Assembly: GCA_037367405.1 (NCBI GenBank)
Contig: JAZKJV010007257.1
Location: 124,001-188,000 of the forward strand
Direction of reading: 5' to 3'
DNA: 64,000 bases
Origin: Ottelia alismoides
Lineage: Eukaryota; Streptophyta; Magnoliopsida; Alismatales; Hydrocharitaceae
A model generated the notes under the pieces. The model saw nothing but the letters and a program-made list of their open reading frames with translations, did not search any database and was not told the origin of the DNA. The translations under genes were made by a program, and so were the position numbers. Positions 21,087 to 30,831 of this stretch are shown piece after piece; the first letter of the stretch is position 1, and every line of letters begins with the position of its first letter.

Positions 21087-22535
21087 CTATCATCTTATAA
21101 ATGTTTGTATTCTACATGTGGCGAAATCTTTTTCTCATTTTTCTTCTTCTTATGGTTCTAATCATTCACCATTCATTTTTCTTTCATCACCAACATCATA
21201 ATATTAATATAATTTTGTTATTGTTATTATTGCCTAACTCCTCTCAGGAATTCCCGAGTAGTTATTATTACCATGTATGATGTTGTATCCTAACCAACTA
21301 GCAATCCTTTGATTCGTTAACCATAGAGTATATAGTACATGTCCATTACTTGGATGGAGTGAGAAGTCATCACTTCTTGAGCGACCATCTATAGAGTCAC
21401 TTGATGAATCCATGATTCATTAACATTTCTGTCCCATTTTGTCTTAAAACCCTTCACAAATACATGTCAATATGCATTAATTCTCATCTTATAAAAATAC
21501 CATTCATAAATAAAAATGTATTTTTATGCATAAAAAAGATAAAAAATAAGAAAAGTAAAAATAAAGAAAAGAAAAGCAGGCTGTAAATATGCATATATTA
21601 TACAAGATGACTAATAAATATAAATATAGCTATTATATTTATTTATATAACCAAAACTCCCAGACCAATTCAGCATTGATTGGTCGACAAACAATAAAGT
21701 ATGGGGAGATAAGGAAGAAAATACCAAAAATAACTAATTGTGTACATAGTATATAATCTTATTTATTCATTATTTATCAAATCTTGAACTAATTTTAATT
21801 AATTCATTTGTACATTTTTTCACTAAAATCTTTTTCATTTTGTTTGTAAAAAAGTATATAAATATAAAAATCATAAAAAATTCCAACATGTATGTATGCT
21901 AAGAAATCTGATTTACAAATTGTCAATTTTCCAACTTCCGAACCTCATAACTTCTTCATACGAACTCCAATTTCACTCTACTCACCTTAAGTTCATATAA
22001 TAATATTCTTTAATTAATGAAGGTGATTTCATTAAAATCGAAATTCTTTTGCAAAAATTCGGTTTTGGACTTAATGACAGTTGGGTTTATGTGCTATTTA
22101 TTTTATTCTGTACAAACTATTTATTGAACAACTGATTTTATAATTTTTAATTATTTTCATGATCTTGTAGATTATTTATGAGATAAATTCCAACATTAAA
22201 ACCTTTATTTAATATTTTAAATAACTCAAAAACATTGAAAAATAGTCAAAATTTAACCGTGGACTATTATATACCTGTATTTATTAATATATATAAATTA
22301 ATTTATTAAAATCTATAAAAAACATACAAGTCTTATTTATTATAGATTAATTAATAAAATATAAAAATGATACTTTATTTATTATAATTTTGAATGAAAA
22401 TTAAATGTGCTATTTATCAAGTACACTGTATATGTATTTATTAATATTTTATTTATAAATCATAAAATATATATTCTTTATATATGTATTATATGTCGTA
22501 ATTTATATAATTGTTTTTTACAACTTTTTAAATTG
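21087..22535. other. AT-rich intron sequence without genes
   Basis: Very AT-rich (long A/T runs, 21530-22500). No transposon protein, RNA gene or exon was recognised. Confidence 0.5.
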
Positions 22536-22684
22536 GGTAAAATGGGGTTGTCCCTTGGGTGGAGCTAACTTGTCTCCCCTCGCCCCATTTTTCCTATTTT
22601 TTATTTTTTTATAAAATGCTTCTGTAGATTTTCATAATTGTTTCTCTATATTTTGTCATTCGAATTTCGTGTGAAACAGAGACC
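22536..22684. repeat. Left arm of a ~150-bp inverted repeat around organelle DNA
   Basis: It pairs with 24000-24150 read on the other strand. Matching blocks in order are GGTTG-CCC, TAACTTG-CTCCCCTC, CTGT-GA--TTCAT, CTATATT-TG-CATTC and GAAACAGAG. Identity is roughly 75% by eye, so the arms are old. Confidence 0.7.
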
Positions 22685-23199
22685 CCTACGACATCCATCT
22701 AAATATGGTCGATTTCAACTATTATGTGACCATTAAGAAATGACCATCTAGATGGAAGTTTCCTCGGATTTCTATGGATAACGACATGCATGGTTCACCC
22801 AAAAGGAACAAGCATCCTCGAAAAGGATTAGAGCCAGTCGTTGACTTCAGTTTGTAAACCCATTTTGCTTTTAGGAGTAGAAAATAGACTCTTATCAAAA
22901 AAGGAAGAACTTGGTTAGTTCCTCACTGGTCAACTCCTTGGTACCAGCGCCAGTCTGAAAACATGAAGTTTAGGTTAGGGGAAATCGTCTAACTGGGGTT
23001 ATTATTAATATATTATATTAGTTATTATTAATATATTAGACTGGCATATAATTGGCATATATTAGTATATTATCTAATATGAATTATTAATAATTTACTT
23101 TATATCTTAGTATATATCATTGTATTTCTAATTCTAGAATATACCGTCGGGTACTGTTTTATTCAATGTTTGTTCAATTACTCTTTTACCTGCAAATGA

Positions 23200-23328
23200 C
23201 ACCGGATATGGACCGAACTGTCTCACGACGTTCTGATCCCAGCTCACGTACAGCTTTAATGGGCGAACAACCCAACCCTTGGAACATACTACAACCCCAG
23301 GTGGCGAAGAGCCGACATCGAGGTGCCA

Positions 23329-23361
<33 letters not shown>

Positions 23362-23362
23362 T
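23200..23362 (-). pseudogene. rrn23: Plastid 23S rRNA gene fragment
   Basis: On the minus strand it carries the domain V segment with GGCACCTCGATGTCGGCTC, CACCTGGGG, GTTCGCCCATTAAAG and GTGAGACAGTTCGGTCC. The CACCTGGGG and TATGTTCCAAGGG wording is of plastid type. Only about 160 of 2,800 nt are present, with some changes. It is an inserted copy, not a functional rRNA. It joins mitochondrial nad7 intron sequence at about 23363. Confidence 0.88.
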
Positions 23363-23613
23363 CGTCAAGTTTCGTTGTTCGTTCCGTCGTTGACCCTATC
23401 TATGTTTCTATGATGGCCCAAGAACACGCTTATTCTTTAGCCGTAGAGAGACTTTTGAATTGCGAGGTACCATTACGAGCTCAATATATACGAGTCTTAT
23501 TCTGTGAAATCACTCGAATTTCAAATCATTTACTTGCTTTAACTACTCATGCTATGGATGTGGGAGCATTAACTCCCTTCCTTTGGGCTTTTGAGGAGCG
23601 GGAGAAATTGTTG
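23363..23613 (+). pseudogene. nad7: Mitochondrial nad7 fragment: end of a group II intron plus partial exon
   Basis: From 23404 the frame reads [18 protein letters not shown], then [19 protein letters not shown] and [19 protein letters not shown]. This is the mitochondrial complex I 49-kDa subunit. The preceding 23363-23403 (ending TTGACCCTATCTAT) looks like domain VI of a group II intron, so the copy came from unspliced mitochondrial DNA. The match ends at 23613, where plastid rps4 begins. About 70 of about 394 codons are present; there is no start and no function is expected. Confidence 0.92.
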
Positions 23614-23999
23614 GTAAATCCCCCAGACGACGTATTTTTTTGAAACGAGGTCCTCGATAACGAGACATAAAGACTCCTTTATTTTATTAAAATTTCAATA
23701 TTAAATTGAAATAAATATTTAAATAATAAATCGAAAATAGGACTGAACTAAATAAAAGAATAAAAACAAAGCAAAATTTATGGAAGTACTACAAAACAAA
23801 GTATAATGAAAAGAATTGTATGGAACTTCAAAAGAAAATAGAATACATATAGAATGACGAGAGCATATTCTCAAATCTAGTAGCTCTATTTAAACTCGAA
23901 AAAGCTACTTGATTATTTTTTATTAATTAATTCCATTTTCCAGTAGTATGTCAAATAGATTAATGAAATATGAATGAAATTATGAATGAAATACAAGAC
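23614..23999 (-). pseudogene. rps4: Plastid rps4 5' end and upstream spacer
   Basis: On the minus strand an ATG at 23666-23668 opens [19 protein letters not shown], the N-terminus of plastid ribosomal protein S4. It stops after about 18 codons at the junction with nad7. 23669-23999 is AT-rich and fits the sequence upstream of rps4 in the plastid genome, but that part was judged only by position. Small-subunit protein in life; a dead fragment here. Confidence 0.88.
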
Positions 24000-24150
24000 T
24001 CTCTGTTTCTTACAAAACTTGAATGGCATAATATAGGGATATACTGATGAATTTCCACAGATTTATTTTCAAAAAAATGGTGGGAAAATGGTGAGGGGAG
24101 CCAAGTTAACTCCCCATGGGGCAACCCCCTTTTTCCTTTTAAATTAACCT
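24000..24150. repeat. Right arm of the ~150-bp inverted repeat
   Basis: Reverse partner of 22536-22684; matching stops just inside the CTCTGTTTC at 24001. Outside the arms I saw no convincing target duplication, so it could be a fold-back or MULE-like element or an inverted duplicate of one repeat. Confidence 0.7.
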
Positions 24151-24201
24151 AATTTATTATTTTTTATCTATTTTACAAATGATTTAATGTTTGGATTTTT
24201 T

Positions 24202-24225
24202 TGGTGCTGACATTTGTCAGCACCA
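24202..24225. repeat. Perfect 11-bp palindrome with 2-bp loop
   Basis: TGGTGCTGACA, TT, TGTCAGCACCA. It lies just outside the right inverted-repeat arm. No second copy was seen at the left arm; function unknown. Confidence 0.85.
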
Positions 24226-24809
24226 CATCTTTCTTCTTCCCAATAAGTTGCACATTCTGTTCTCATAGCCGACCTTCACCATCTTCTCCCTCTACTACCT
24301 TTTCACCTAAATTAAATCTAATCCCTCCATTCTCTAGATCTAGGAACCTACCTCCACCGTTAGATCAACGTTTACCCTTCATCCTTCTTCCTATTTAATC
24401 ACTCGAATTTGACCGGACCAACTTAACTTCTCCAACTCCGGAACATACTGAATGGACCATCCACCTTCATAACTTGTAGATTCGACCTTGCTGGTGATAG
24501 AACCTTGAAGAGTGCTCCGCGTGGAAGGTGGACCTTCAGGGGAGGGTTCCAAGGCGGCGCTCCGTCTTGCATCGCCGTCGTCTGCGGTGTGTAACATAAG
24601 CAACACCGGTCGTCGAGCGACAACATGAGGTCGTATACCTCCTTCCCCATGTGAATTCCTTCATTCATTTCTCTTATCGATTTCCGCGCCCAATTGGCTT
24701 AGTTAATCATCCTCTTTAGACCGAATAATCATCTTCCTTCATTCACGATCAAGACACACCTGCAAATCAAGCCAACTTTTGACCCTATTTGTGCATTCTG
24801 ACTGGAAAC
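24226..24809. other. Intron sequence, no gene recognised
   Basis: Moderately GC-rich near 24400-24660 with overlapping minus-strand open frames (24391-24606 and 24423-24668) that show no known motif. Possibly leader sequence of a decayed LTR element. Confidence 0.35.
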
Positions 24810-25604
24810 CAAGGACTTAAATATCTGATTTCAATTTCGTTTTGGCATGATTGGAAAGAGAAATTCGGTGGAATTTCGATGGAATTTCGTGAAATGGCCG
24901 GAAATTGGGGAAGTTACTTGAAATCTCATTTTTTAAATAAAGATTTCTAATATTCTTTAACTCGGTAAATGAGATAGATAATTTTTTTGCTAATAGTAAG
25001 ATATTAATATGATATGTTACTTAAATTTCCTTGGAATTGTCCCAATAGTCAAAAAGTAGTATGTTGCTCAGAACCAGAATCAAATTTGGAACCGTAAATA
25101 GAAGCCATTGGTTTCTCCTCTTGAACATGAAGAGAATGGTGACGTGTGAGCACCTCTTTAATAAGAATGATGTGAAAAATATAATAACTACTAATTAAAA
25201 CATTGAATGTAAATAAAGGAAAAAATAAAATATCTTGAGCTAAAACTTAAATTTAAATCTTAAATCTTGTTTCTAATTGATTTGGTTTGGATTTAGATAA
25301 AAATATAGAAACTAACTAAAGAAACCTCTTTAAACAATGCAAATCTCTCTAATAACTCAACACATTAACGAATAAATATGTGAAATTCATAAATGTTTGC
25401 AAAGTTCGATGAAAGTGGAGGGTAGATTCATTTATCTTTGTTGTTTTGTCGAAACGACATGCAATTTCGATGAAATTTTGTGGACATTTAAGTGATAGTT
25501 GAAATCTTGAAAAAAGAAATAGGGTAACGTTTCGATTTCAGTGACTTAAAAAAAATGGAAATTCGGAAAATTTCGGTGGAATTTCGTTGAAATTTGAGGC
25601 TATG
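24810..25604 (+). mobile_element. Long member of the TTTCGGT hAT-like family
   Basis: 795 bp starting CAAGGACTTAAATATC and ending GAAATTTGAGGCTATG, the same termini as the 206-bp copies. Flanked by exact CTGGAAAC octamers (24802-24809 and 25605-25612). Family motifs occupy only the first ~100 and last ~150 bp. The ~540-bp middle is AT-rich and non-coding. It is either an ancestral long form or a copy that gained a filler. Confidence 0.88.
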
Positions 25605-25793
25605 CTGGAAACTCGAAGTTCTGCAGAGGACCCATTATCTTGCAGGTCGAATCGAACCGATATACGCTTCTTGCAGGTACTTAATCTTATGGACATCTTC
25701 ATTAGCAACTCCTGGAGCTCTTTTAACATTAATCGAGGCAGAATTTGCCGCATCCTCGAGGATTGAAATCCACCTTTTGCAAACCCTAGTCGG

Positions 25794-26631
25794 TAGGGTT
25801 TGGCATCGGACCGGGTCGGGTCGGGTTTGAGTTGGCCCGGCCCAAGCCCATTTAAGTATATGGGCTAATGGGTCGGGCCTAGGCCCATTTTATTTTCAAA
25901 AATTAGGCCCAAGCCCAAACCCGACCCAAACAAAATGGGTCGGGTTCGGGTCGGGCCGGCCCAATTTAACACCTATGTATTCCAATATCGTGTCTTCCAT
26001 TCTTCTTGCATTTGTGTGGTTGTTTCTTATGCATGTGTGCATGTTTAAAACTATAAGCATGCTAACTAATTTGTAATTTTAACATTAGTTGTATGTTGGA
26101 AATAGAAATGTGGTAAAAATATGGCAATTTAAACCACCATTCAATTCACCATTACATATTTTATTGTAGATGCGGGCACTATGATTCAATACAGATTGGT
26201 TACTTACAGTTGTACATGCTCTAACACTTGAGGACACATATTCCATTCTTGCATATTAATGTAATAATCTTGTATATTAATGTAATAATATCCTCAATCT
26301 ACGTTAATGAATAAGATTTTTAATGTTTCTAAGCATTTATTCTACACTCGAATAAGGATATTAAAGTTAGAACATGGTATTTGGAATAAACATGAATATA
26401 ATTGATATAATTATACCGTACTAGATATGAATATACTTGCTTTAGAATGGGTCGGGGCTATCGGGCTAACGGGTTTGGGCCTTCTCAGGCCCAATCCCAG
26501 CCCGATAATCAATATGGGCTCATTTTAGGGCCCACGGCCCGCCCATTAAATTTCGAGTTCGGGTTTGGGTCGAGTTATACGGGTCGGGCTTTGGGCCGGG
26601 TCGGGCCGGCCCAGCCCAATGCCCAACTCTA
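25794..26631. mobile_element. hAT-type non-autonomous element with GGGTCGGGCCGGCCC ends
   Basis: 838 bp, TAGGGTTTGGCATCGG to CCAATGCCCAACTCTA, flanked by exact CTAGTCGG octamers (25786-25793 and 26632-26639). Subterminal regions are crowded with GGGTCGGG/GGCCCA motifs, a pattern known for some plant hAT elements. The middle (25980-26440) is AT-rich. An internal GGCCCAATTTAACACCTA near 25960 resembles another hAT terminus, so the element may be composite. No transposase. Confidence 0.85.
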
Positions 26632-26639
26632 CTAGTCGG

Positions 26640-27189
26640 CGTTCATCTTCCACCTTCGACCATCTCCTCCATCGATCTACTTCGCCATAGGGGAGCTTGA
26701 AGGGGGAGGAGTCCCTTTTGGCCCTGCTGGAGCTCCTCCAGCCTTCATGAGCCACTGCCAAGCCGCTGTTGTCGTCGGATTTAAAGGATTGCCTTCACCC
26801 TTCTCGAATTTGGGGAATAACAATTAGAACAACTGAGCAGCAGTCTTTTCCCACGTATCCCAAATGAACGTCCCAGATCATGCCGTTCATTCTAATCTCA
26901 ACCGTACATTATCAGTCGATGGAAATTTACGCAAATAACCCAGTTCCTTTCCAGAATTCCAGACTGCCATCGGCACTTTTGGTTATTCGCAATTAGGTCC
27001 CCGTACGGGGACCTCATTGCAAAATAACTATTTTCTCTTTTGTTTAGGTCCTTGAACAGGGTTCCGGTTGCCGAACTTTTTATATTTCTTTTACATTTGT
27101 ACCCCTGTACATTTTTGGAACTTTAAACATTCCTTAGACATTATTTTTAATAGATTTTTCTAGGGTAGTTAGCCAGATACCCTAGCGAG
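26640..27189. other. Intron sequence between hAT element and copia G
   Basis: No recognised gene or repeat. An ACCCTAG/CTAGGGT pair near 27160-27185 lies at the broken 3' end of copia G. Confidence 0.4.
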
Positions 27190-27199
27190 GTTTTGTTCC

Positions 27200-28253
27200 C
27201 ATTTTCCTACATCATTTCTATACTTGCTTGTGTCATAGCCCTATACTCAGATTCAACATTTGATCTAGTCACAACCGTTTATTTCTTGCTTTTCCAAGAA
27301 ACAAGAAAACTGCCAACGAACACCCTGAAGCCCGAAGTAGACTTCTTGTTCTTAGGATACCCTTCATAGTCAGCATCAACACATGCAGAAACAGAAAGAG
27401 TTGCTCCTCTTATGAATAATAATCCTGCACCTGGAGATGATTTTAGATATCTCAATATCATATATATAGCAACCATGTATACCTGTCGGGGCTGCTCCAT
27501 AAACTAACTCGTCCGACTCACTGCAAAAGAGATATCAGGTCTAGTGATAGTAATATAGAGAAGGTTTCCCACTAACTCTCTATATCTCCTCCTATCAACT
27601 TCATTTGTATCATCATATAGCTTCATGCTAGGATCCATATGAGTAGTATAGAGGGTCGACACCCAATCATGCATATTCAACGAGAATGTCTATAACATAC
27701 TTCCTTTGGGTCATCACAAGACCCTGCGCATTCCTAGCAAACTCTAACTCTAAGAAATGCCTTAAGGTGCCGAGATCCTTAGCAACAAACTGACAACCCA
27801 GAAATTCTTCGGCCTTATTTGTCCCATGTACATCATCATCATAACCTTGATAGCAACAATACCTCTGGATGTTATCTGCATAAATAGTAAATGGTTTGCA
27901 TTTGACCTCCTGAACACCTGCCTTTCAGTCAGTTCTGAGAGCTTCTAAAACCATGCCCTTGGACTTCGCTTATGGCCATATATTGCTTTATAGAGTCTAC
28001 AAACCTGATGACACTCCCCTTCAGCAACAAAGCCCAGAGGTTGCTACATGGAGACTTCCTCTTGTAGATCATCATACAAAAATGCATTTTTAACGTCTAG
28101 CTGATATAAAGGTTAATCACGTACCACAACAACTGAAAGGACACATTGGGTTGAGTGAGGAGCAACTGGAGAGAAAGTGTCTATATAATCCTCGCCGTTA
28201 GTCTGAGTAAATCCTCGTGTCACCAATCTTGCCTTGTATTGATCAATATTAAC
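27200..28253 (-). pseudogene. Copia G reverse transcriptase core and partial RNase H
   Basis: After the break at 28253 the minus strand resumes NIDQYKARLVTRGFTQT and EDYIDTFSPVA, then DVKNAFLYDDLQEEV, a degenerate polymerase site (MMMMYM where copia has YVDD, near 27840) and MTQRKYVIDI. RNase H has LRYLKSSPGAGLLF, ADYEGYPKNKKSTSG and SNVESEYRAM, then stops near 27190. Many frameshifts. Confidence 0.88.
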
Positions 28254-29739
28254 AGAATAGAATAAAAAAGAAAAAGATGATTTTTCAGACGAAGAAATTA
28301 TGGCTAATGAAAATAGATCTCGATTATCCAGATGAAATATAAAAGATTATTCATAGATAACATAGTCCAAGCAAACATTCCTATACCTGATGCGACCTAA
28401 GAGTGCAACCAAGTAGTGGAGGGGGTTTTCCGGGATCTGAGAGTCAAGGTGCGAAGTCAGCGACCGAGGTCAGGAGCAAAGGCTACTACGTAGCTAAGTC
28501 AGGTCAGGGGAGAAGGAGAGGGAAGGATCTGGTTAGAGCGGGATCCGTCCTCTGCCATCGAGGGGTAAAGATGATATAGGATCCCGGGAAAAACTATTGT
28601 CAGAAAGGACATATCTCAACAGATTCAGTGAACGAAGCTAGGTCTGTAGCCTAAAATGAGGGAAGAACTGGGGCCACCACATATCGTATCCAACTATTGT
28701 GGTCTTAGTTATAGGTTATTAAATCCATGATAGAATCTGATTATATGTTGATTTTGCAAAGCAATTTCTTGCTCCTGACTCAAATAGGGGCTCAACCCCT
28801 GACAAGAAAAAGGTTCCTTCCGCGGTTTCGTAGCAGCCAAGGAAATTTCTCGATCCTCTGAATAATCGAAGAAAAAGAGCTATTAAAAAAGAACCAAGGC
28901 AAAGGCATTGATTGGTGAACATGATCTACCAGGGAGGGATGTGAGGGATTTTGGGGGAAAGGGGGGAAGGTTTCCTGGACTCTGATTCTACCTCGTCGGA
29001 TATTGATATTGAATTCATATCTGGAGCGCATGGAAGGGGTATATAGAAACAATCAAGAAAAGAAATACTTGAACTATGATTCTCATTTCGAACTATAATG
29101 GAAATAATAGCGGGTCGCTAAAAGAAATATAATCAAAGATATAATAGCAGTCTTAAATATATAGTTTCTATTCGCTATTCTATATTGAGATTTCATATAA
29201 GCCCGCCTCTACTAACTATTTGATATAAATTTTCGAATCGCCCTCAGGTTGATATATAGTAGCGAGAGGTAGCCGTCTTTTTTTCAAGAAAGGCAGCCGC
29301 TAGGTCTTGTCCGTCTCAACCATGATGACTTTCGAGGAGCAAATACAGGAAAAGAATGAGTCCATGCCTCTGTCCCCTGTCTTCTGCATCCACTTTCCGC
29401 GTATGCCTCTACTGATACCAAATCGTCCATAGAGACTATTCATCAATATTTGAAATACGAATGACATTCCTACTTTTCCATCTTTTTTGGCTCTTCAAGT
29501 ATAGTCCATCTACAAATGAAGTAAACAATCCTTCTCCTTTTTGATATAAGTAACCCCTTAGTGGCACAACCTTATAACCAACATCTTTAGCCTTAAGAAG
29601 TTCTTCGCTATAAAATACACTGAAGAACAGGGAAAATCAGACTACCATCATCTTGACGGTGAGGGAGCAAAGGTCTTTGAATACTCATAGGGCAGTGTAC
29701 GTATGCTTCAACAAATCCATAAATCTCTTCTAAATTATG
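28254..29739. other. Mitochondrial-type DNA inserted in copia G
   Basis: It breaks the copia reverse transcriptase exactly between the HHANGS and VNIDQYKARL segments. The sequence style (mixed-GC spacer with GAGAAGGAGAGGGAAGG-type runs) and the plasmid-type DNA polymerase at its right end point to a plant mitochondrial source. The open frame 28719-28922 (minus, starting MFTNQCLCLGSF) is not recognised. The polymerase part is well supported; the rest is inferred from continuity. Confidence 0.6.
29400..29739 (-). pseudogene. Fragment of a mitochondrial-plasmid-type family B DNA polymerase
   Basis: Minus-strand frames read NLEEIYGFVEAYVHCP, IQRPLLPHRQDDGSLIFP, then after a frameshift YSEELLKAKDVGYKVVPLRG and after another ILMNSLYGRFGI. 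The K/Q-x-LMNSLYGRFG block is the nucleotide-binding motif B of family B polymerases; the wording is that of protein-primed polymerases of linear plasmids integrated in plant mitochondrial genomes. About 110 residues, two frameshifts, no start or stop. A shorter second copy is at 30079-30288. Confidence 0.85.
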
Positions 29740-29934
29740 ATGTCGGTTTCGGTCACCATTTCGGTATCGTCCAAAACAGAATTTCGGTGGAATTTCGACC
29801 GGAATTTCGGTCATTTCGGTCATTTTTTGTACTAGGACCCCCATATTTCGGTTATTTCTGTCGAATTTTGATTTCGACTGGATATAGATATTCGATAGAA
29901 ATTCGACTGAATTTCGCTGAAATTTGAGGCCATG
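29740..29934 (+). mobile_element. Partial hAT-like MITE, TTTCGGT subfamily (duplicate 1)
   Basis: Begins TGTCGGTTTCGG and ends GAAATTTGAGGCCATG. The first ~12 bases of the family (CAAGGTCTTAAA) are missing, replaced by mitochondrial-type sequence. No matching octamer is found, so the left end and its duplication were lost when the organelle DNA came in. Confidence 0.82.
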
Positions 29935-30078
29935 CTCCCATTCGCATGATGTTTAATAGTAACCACCCATTTGCAACCGACAACAGATATACCATTAGGA
30001 GCTAATGATACCAAGCTCCATGTATCACGCGATTGTAGTACTGCCATTTCTTCTTCCATAACTAAACTCAACGGCTAT

Positions 30079-30288
30079 CCTTCTCCTTTTTGATATAAGT
30101 AGTCCCTTAGTGGCACAACCTTATAACCAACATCTTTAGCCTTAAGAAGTTCTTCGCTATAAAATACACCGAAGAACCGGGAAAATCAGACTACCATCAT
30201 CTTGACGGTAAGGGAGCAAAGGTCTTTGAATACTCATAGGCAGTGTACGTATGCTTCAACAAATTCATAAATCTCTTCTAAATTATGA
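30079..30288 (-). pseudogene. Second copy of the family B polymerase fragment
   Basis: Part of the tandem duplication; about 210 bp, same AYVH and QRPLLP wording with small changes (a missing G shifts the frame near 30240). Non-functional. Confidence 0.8.
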
Positions 30289-30485
30289 CGTCGGTTTCGG
30301 TCTCGGTATCGGCCAAAACAGAATTTCGATGGAGTTTCGATCGGAATTTCGGTCATTTCGGTCATTTTTTGTACTAGGACCCCCATATTTCGGTTATTTC
30401 GGTCCTTTCGGTCGAATTTTGATTTCGACTGGATATCGATATCCGATAGAAATTCGACCGAATTTCGTTGAAATTTGAGGCCATG
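30289..30485 (+). mobile_element. Partial hAT-like MITE, TTTCGGT subfamily (duplicate 2)
   Basis: Copy of 29740-29934 carried along by the tandem duplication. It has its own small indels in the TTTCGGT array. Confidence 0.82.
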
Positions 30486-30831
30486 CTCCCATCTGCATGA
30501 TGTTTAATAGTAACCACCCATTTGCAACCGACAACAGATATACCATTAGGAGCTGATGATACCAAGCTCTATGTATCACGCGACTGTAGTACTGCCATTT
30601 CTTCTTCCATAACTAAACGTCAACGGCTATCCTTCAATGCATCCTGATGATTCTGTGGAATTTCCTCGGCAGGTAGAGCAATAACAAATCTCTGGAACTC
30701 CCATGTTAGATGATTAATGGAGACTTGTGAAGTAAGAGGATATGAAGCACATGTACAATGATGCTCAGGATATAAACTTCATAATCAGAGTCTGATGAAG
30801 CCATACTGTAGGGGAAAAGTACATCATAGAC
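30486..30831 (-). pseudogene. Copia G reverse transcriptase N-terminal part
   Basis: Minus-strand pieces read EEEMAVLQSRDT and GISVVGCKWVVTIKHHADGS, the usual start of copia reverse transcriptase. A duplicate of its last part is at 29935-30076. Confidence 0.8.

Larger units (their letters stand above)
29540..30623. repeat. Tandem duplication of ~540 bp (polymerase fragment + MITE + copia segment)
   Basis: 29540-30078 and 30079-30623 start CCTTCTCCTTTTTGATATAAG and end AACTAAAC-TCAACGGCTAT. They differ by a 12-bp loss of TCACCATTTCGG-like sequence near 30300, a CCTTTCGGT-type gain near 30405, and scattered bases. The duplication came after the organelle DNA and MITE were in place. Confidence 0.9.

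Noticed and set aside
23200..23362. Functional rRNA gene
   Set aside because: About 160 nt of a 2.8-kb plastid gene with substitutions; no flanking rRNA operon.
23404..23643. Intact organelle gene
   Set aside because: The nad7 frame is only a fragment joined to plastid rps4; the last residues (VNPPDDVFF) come from antisense rps4.
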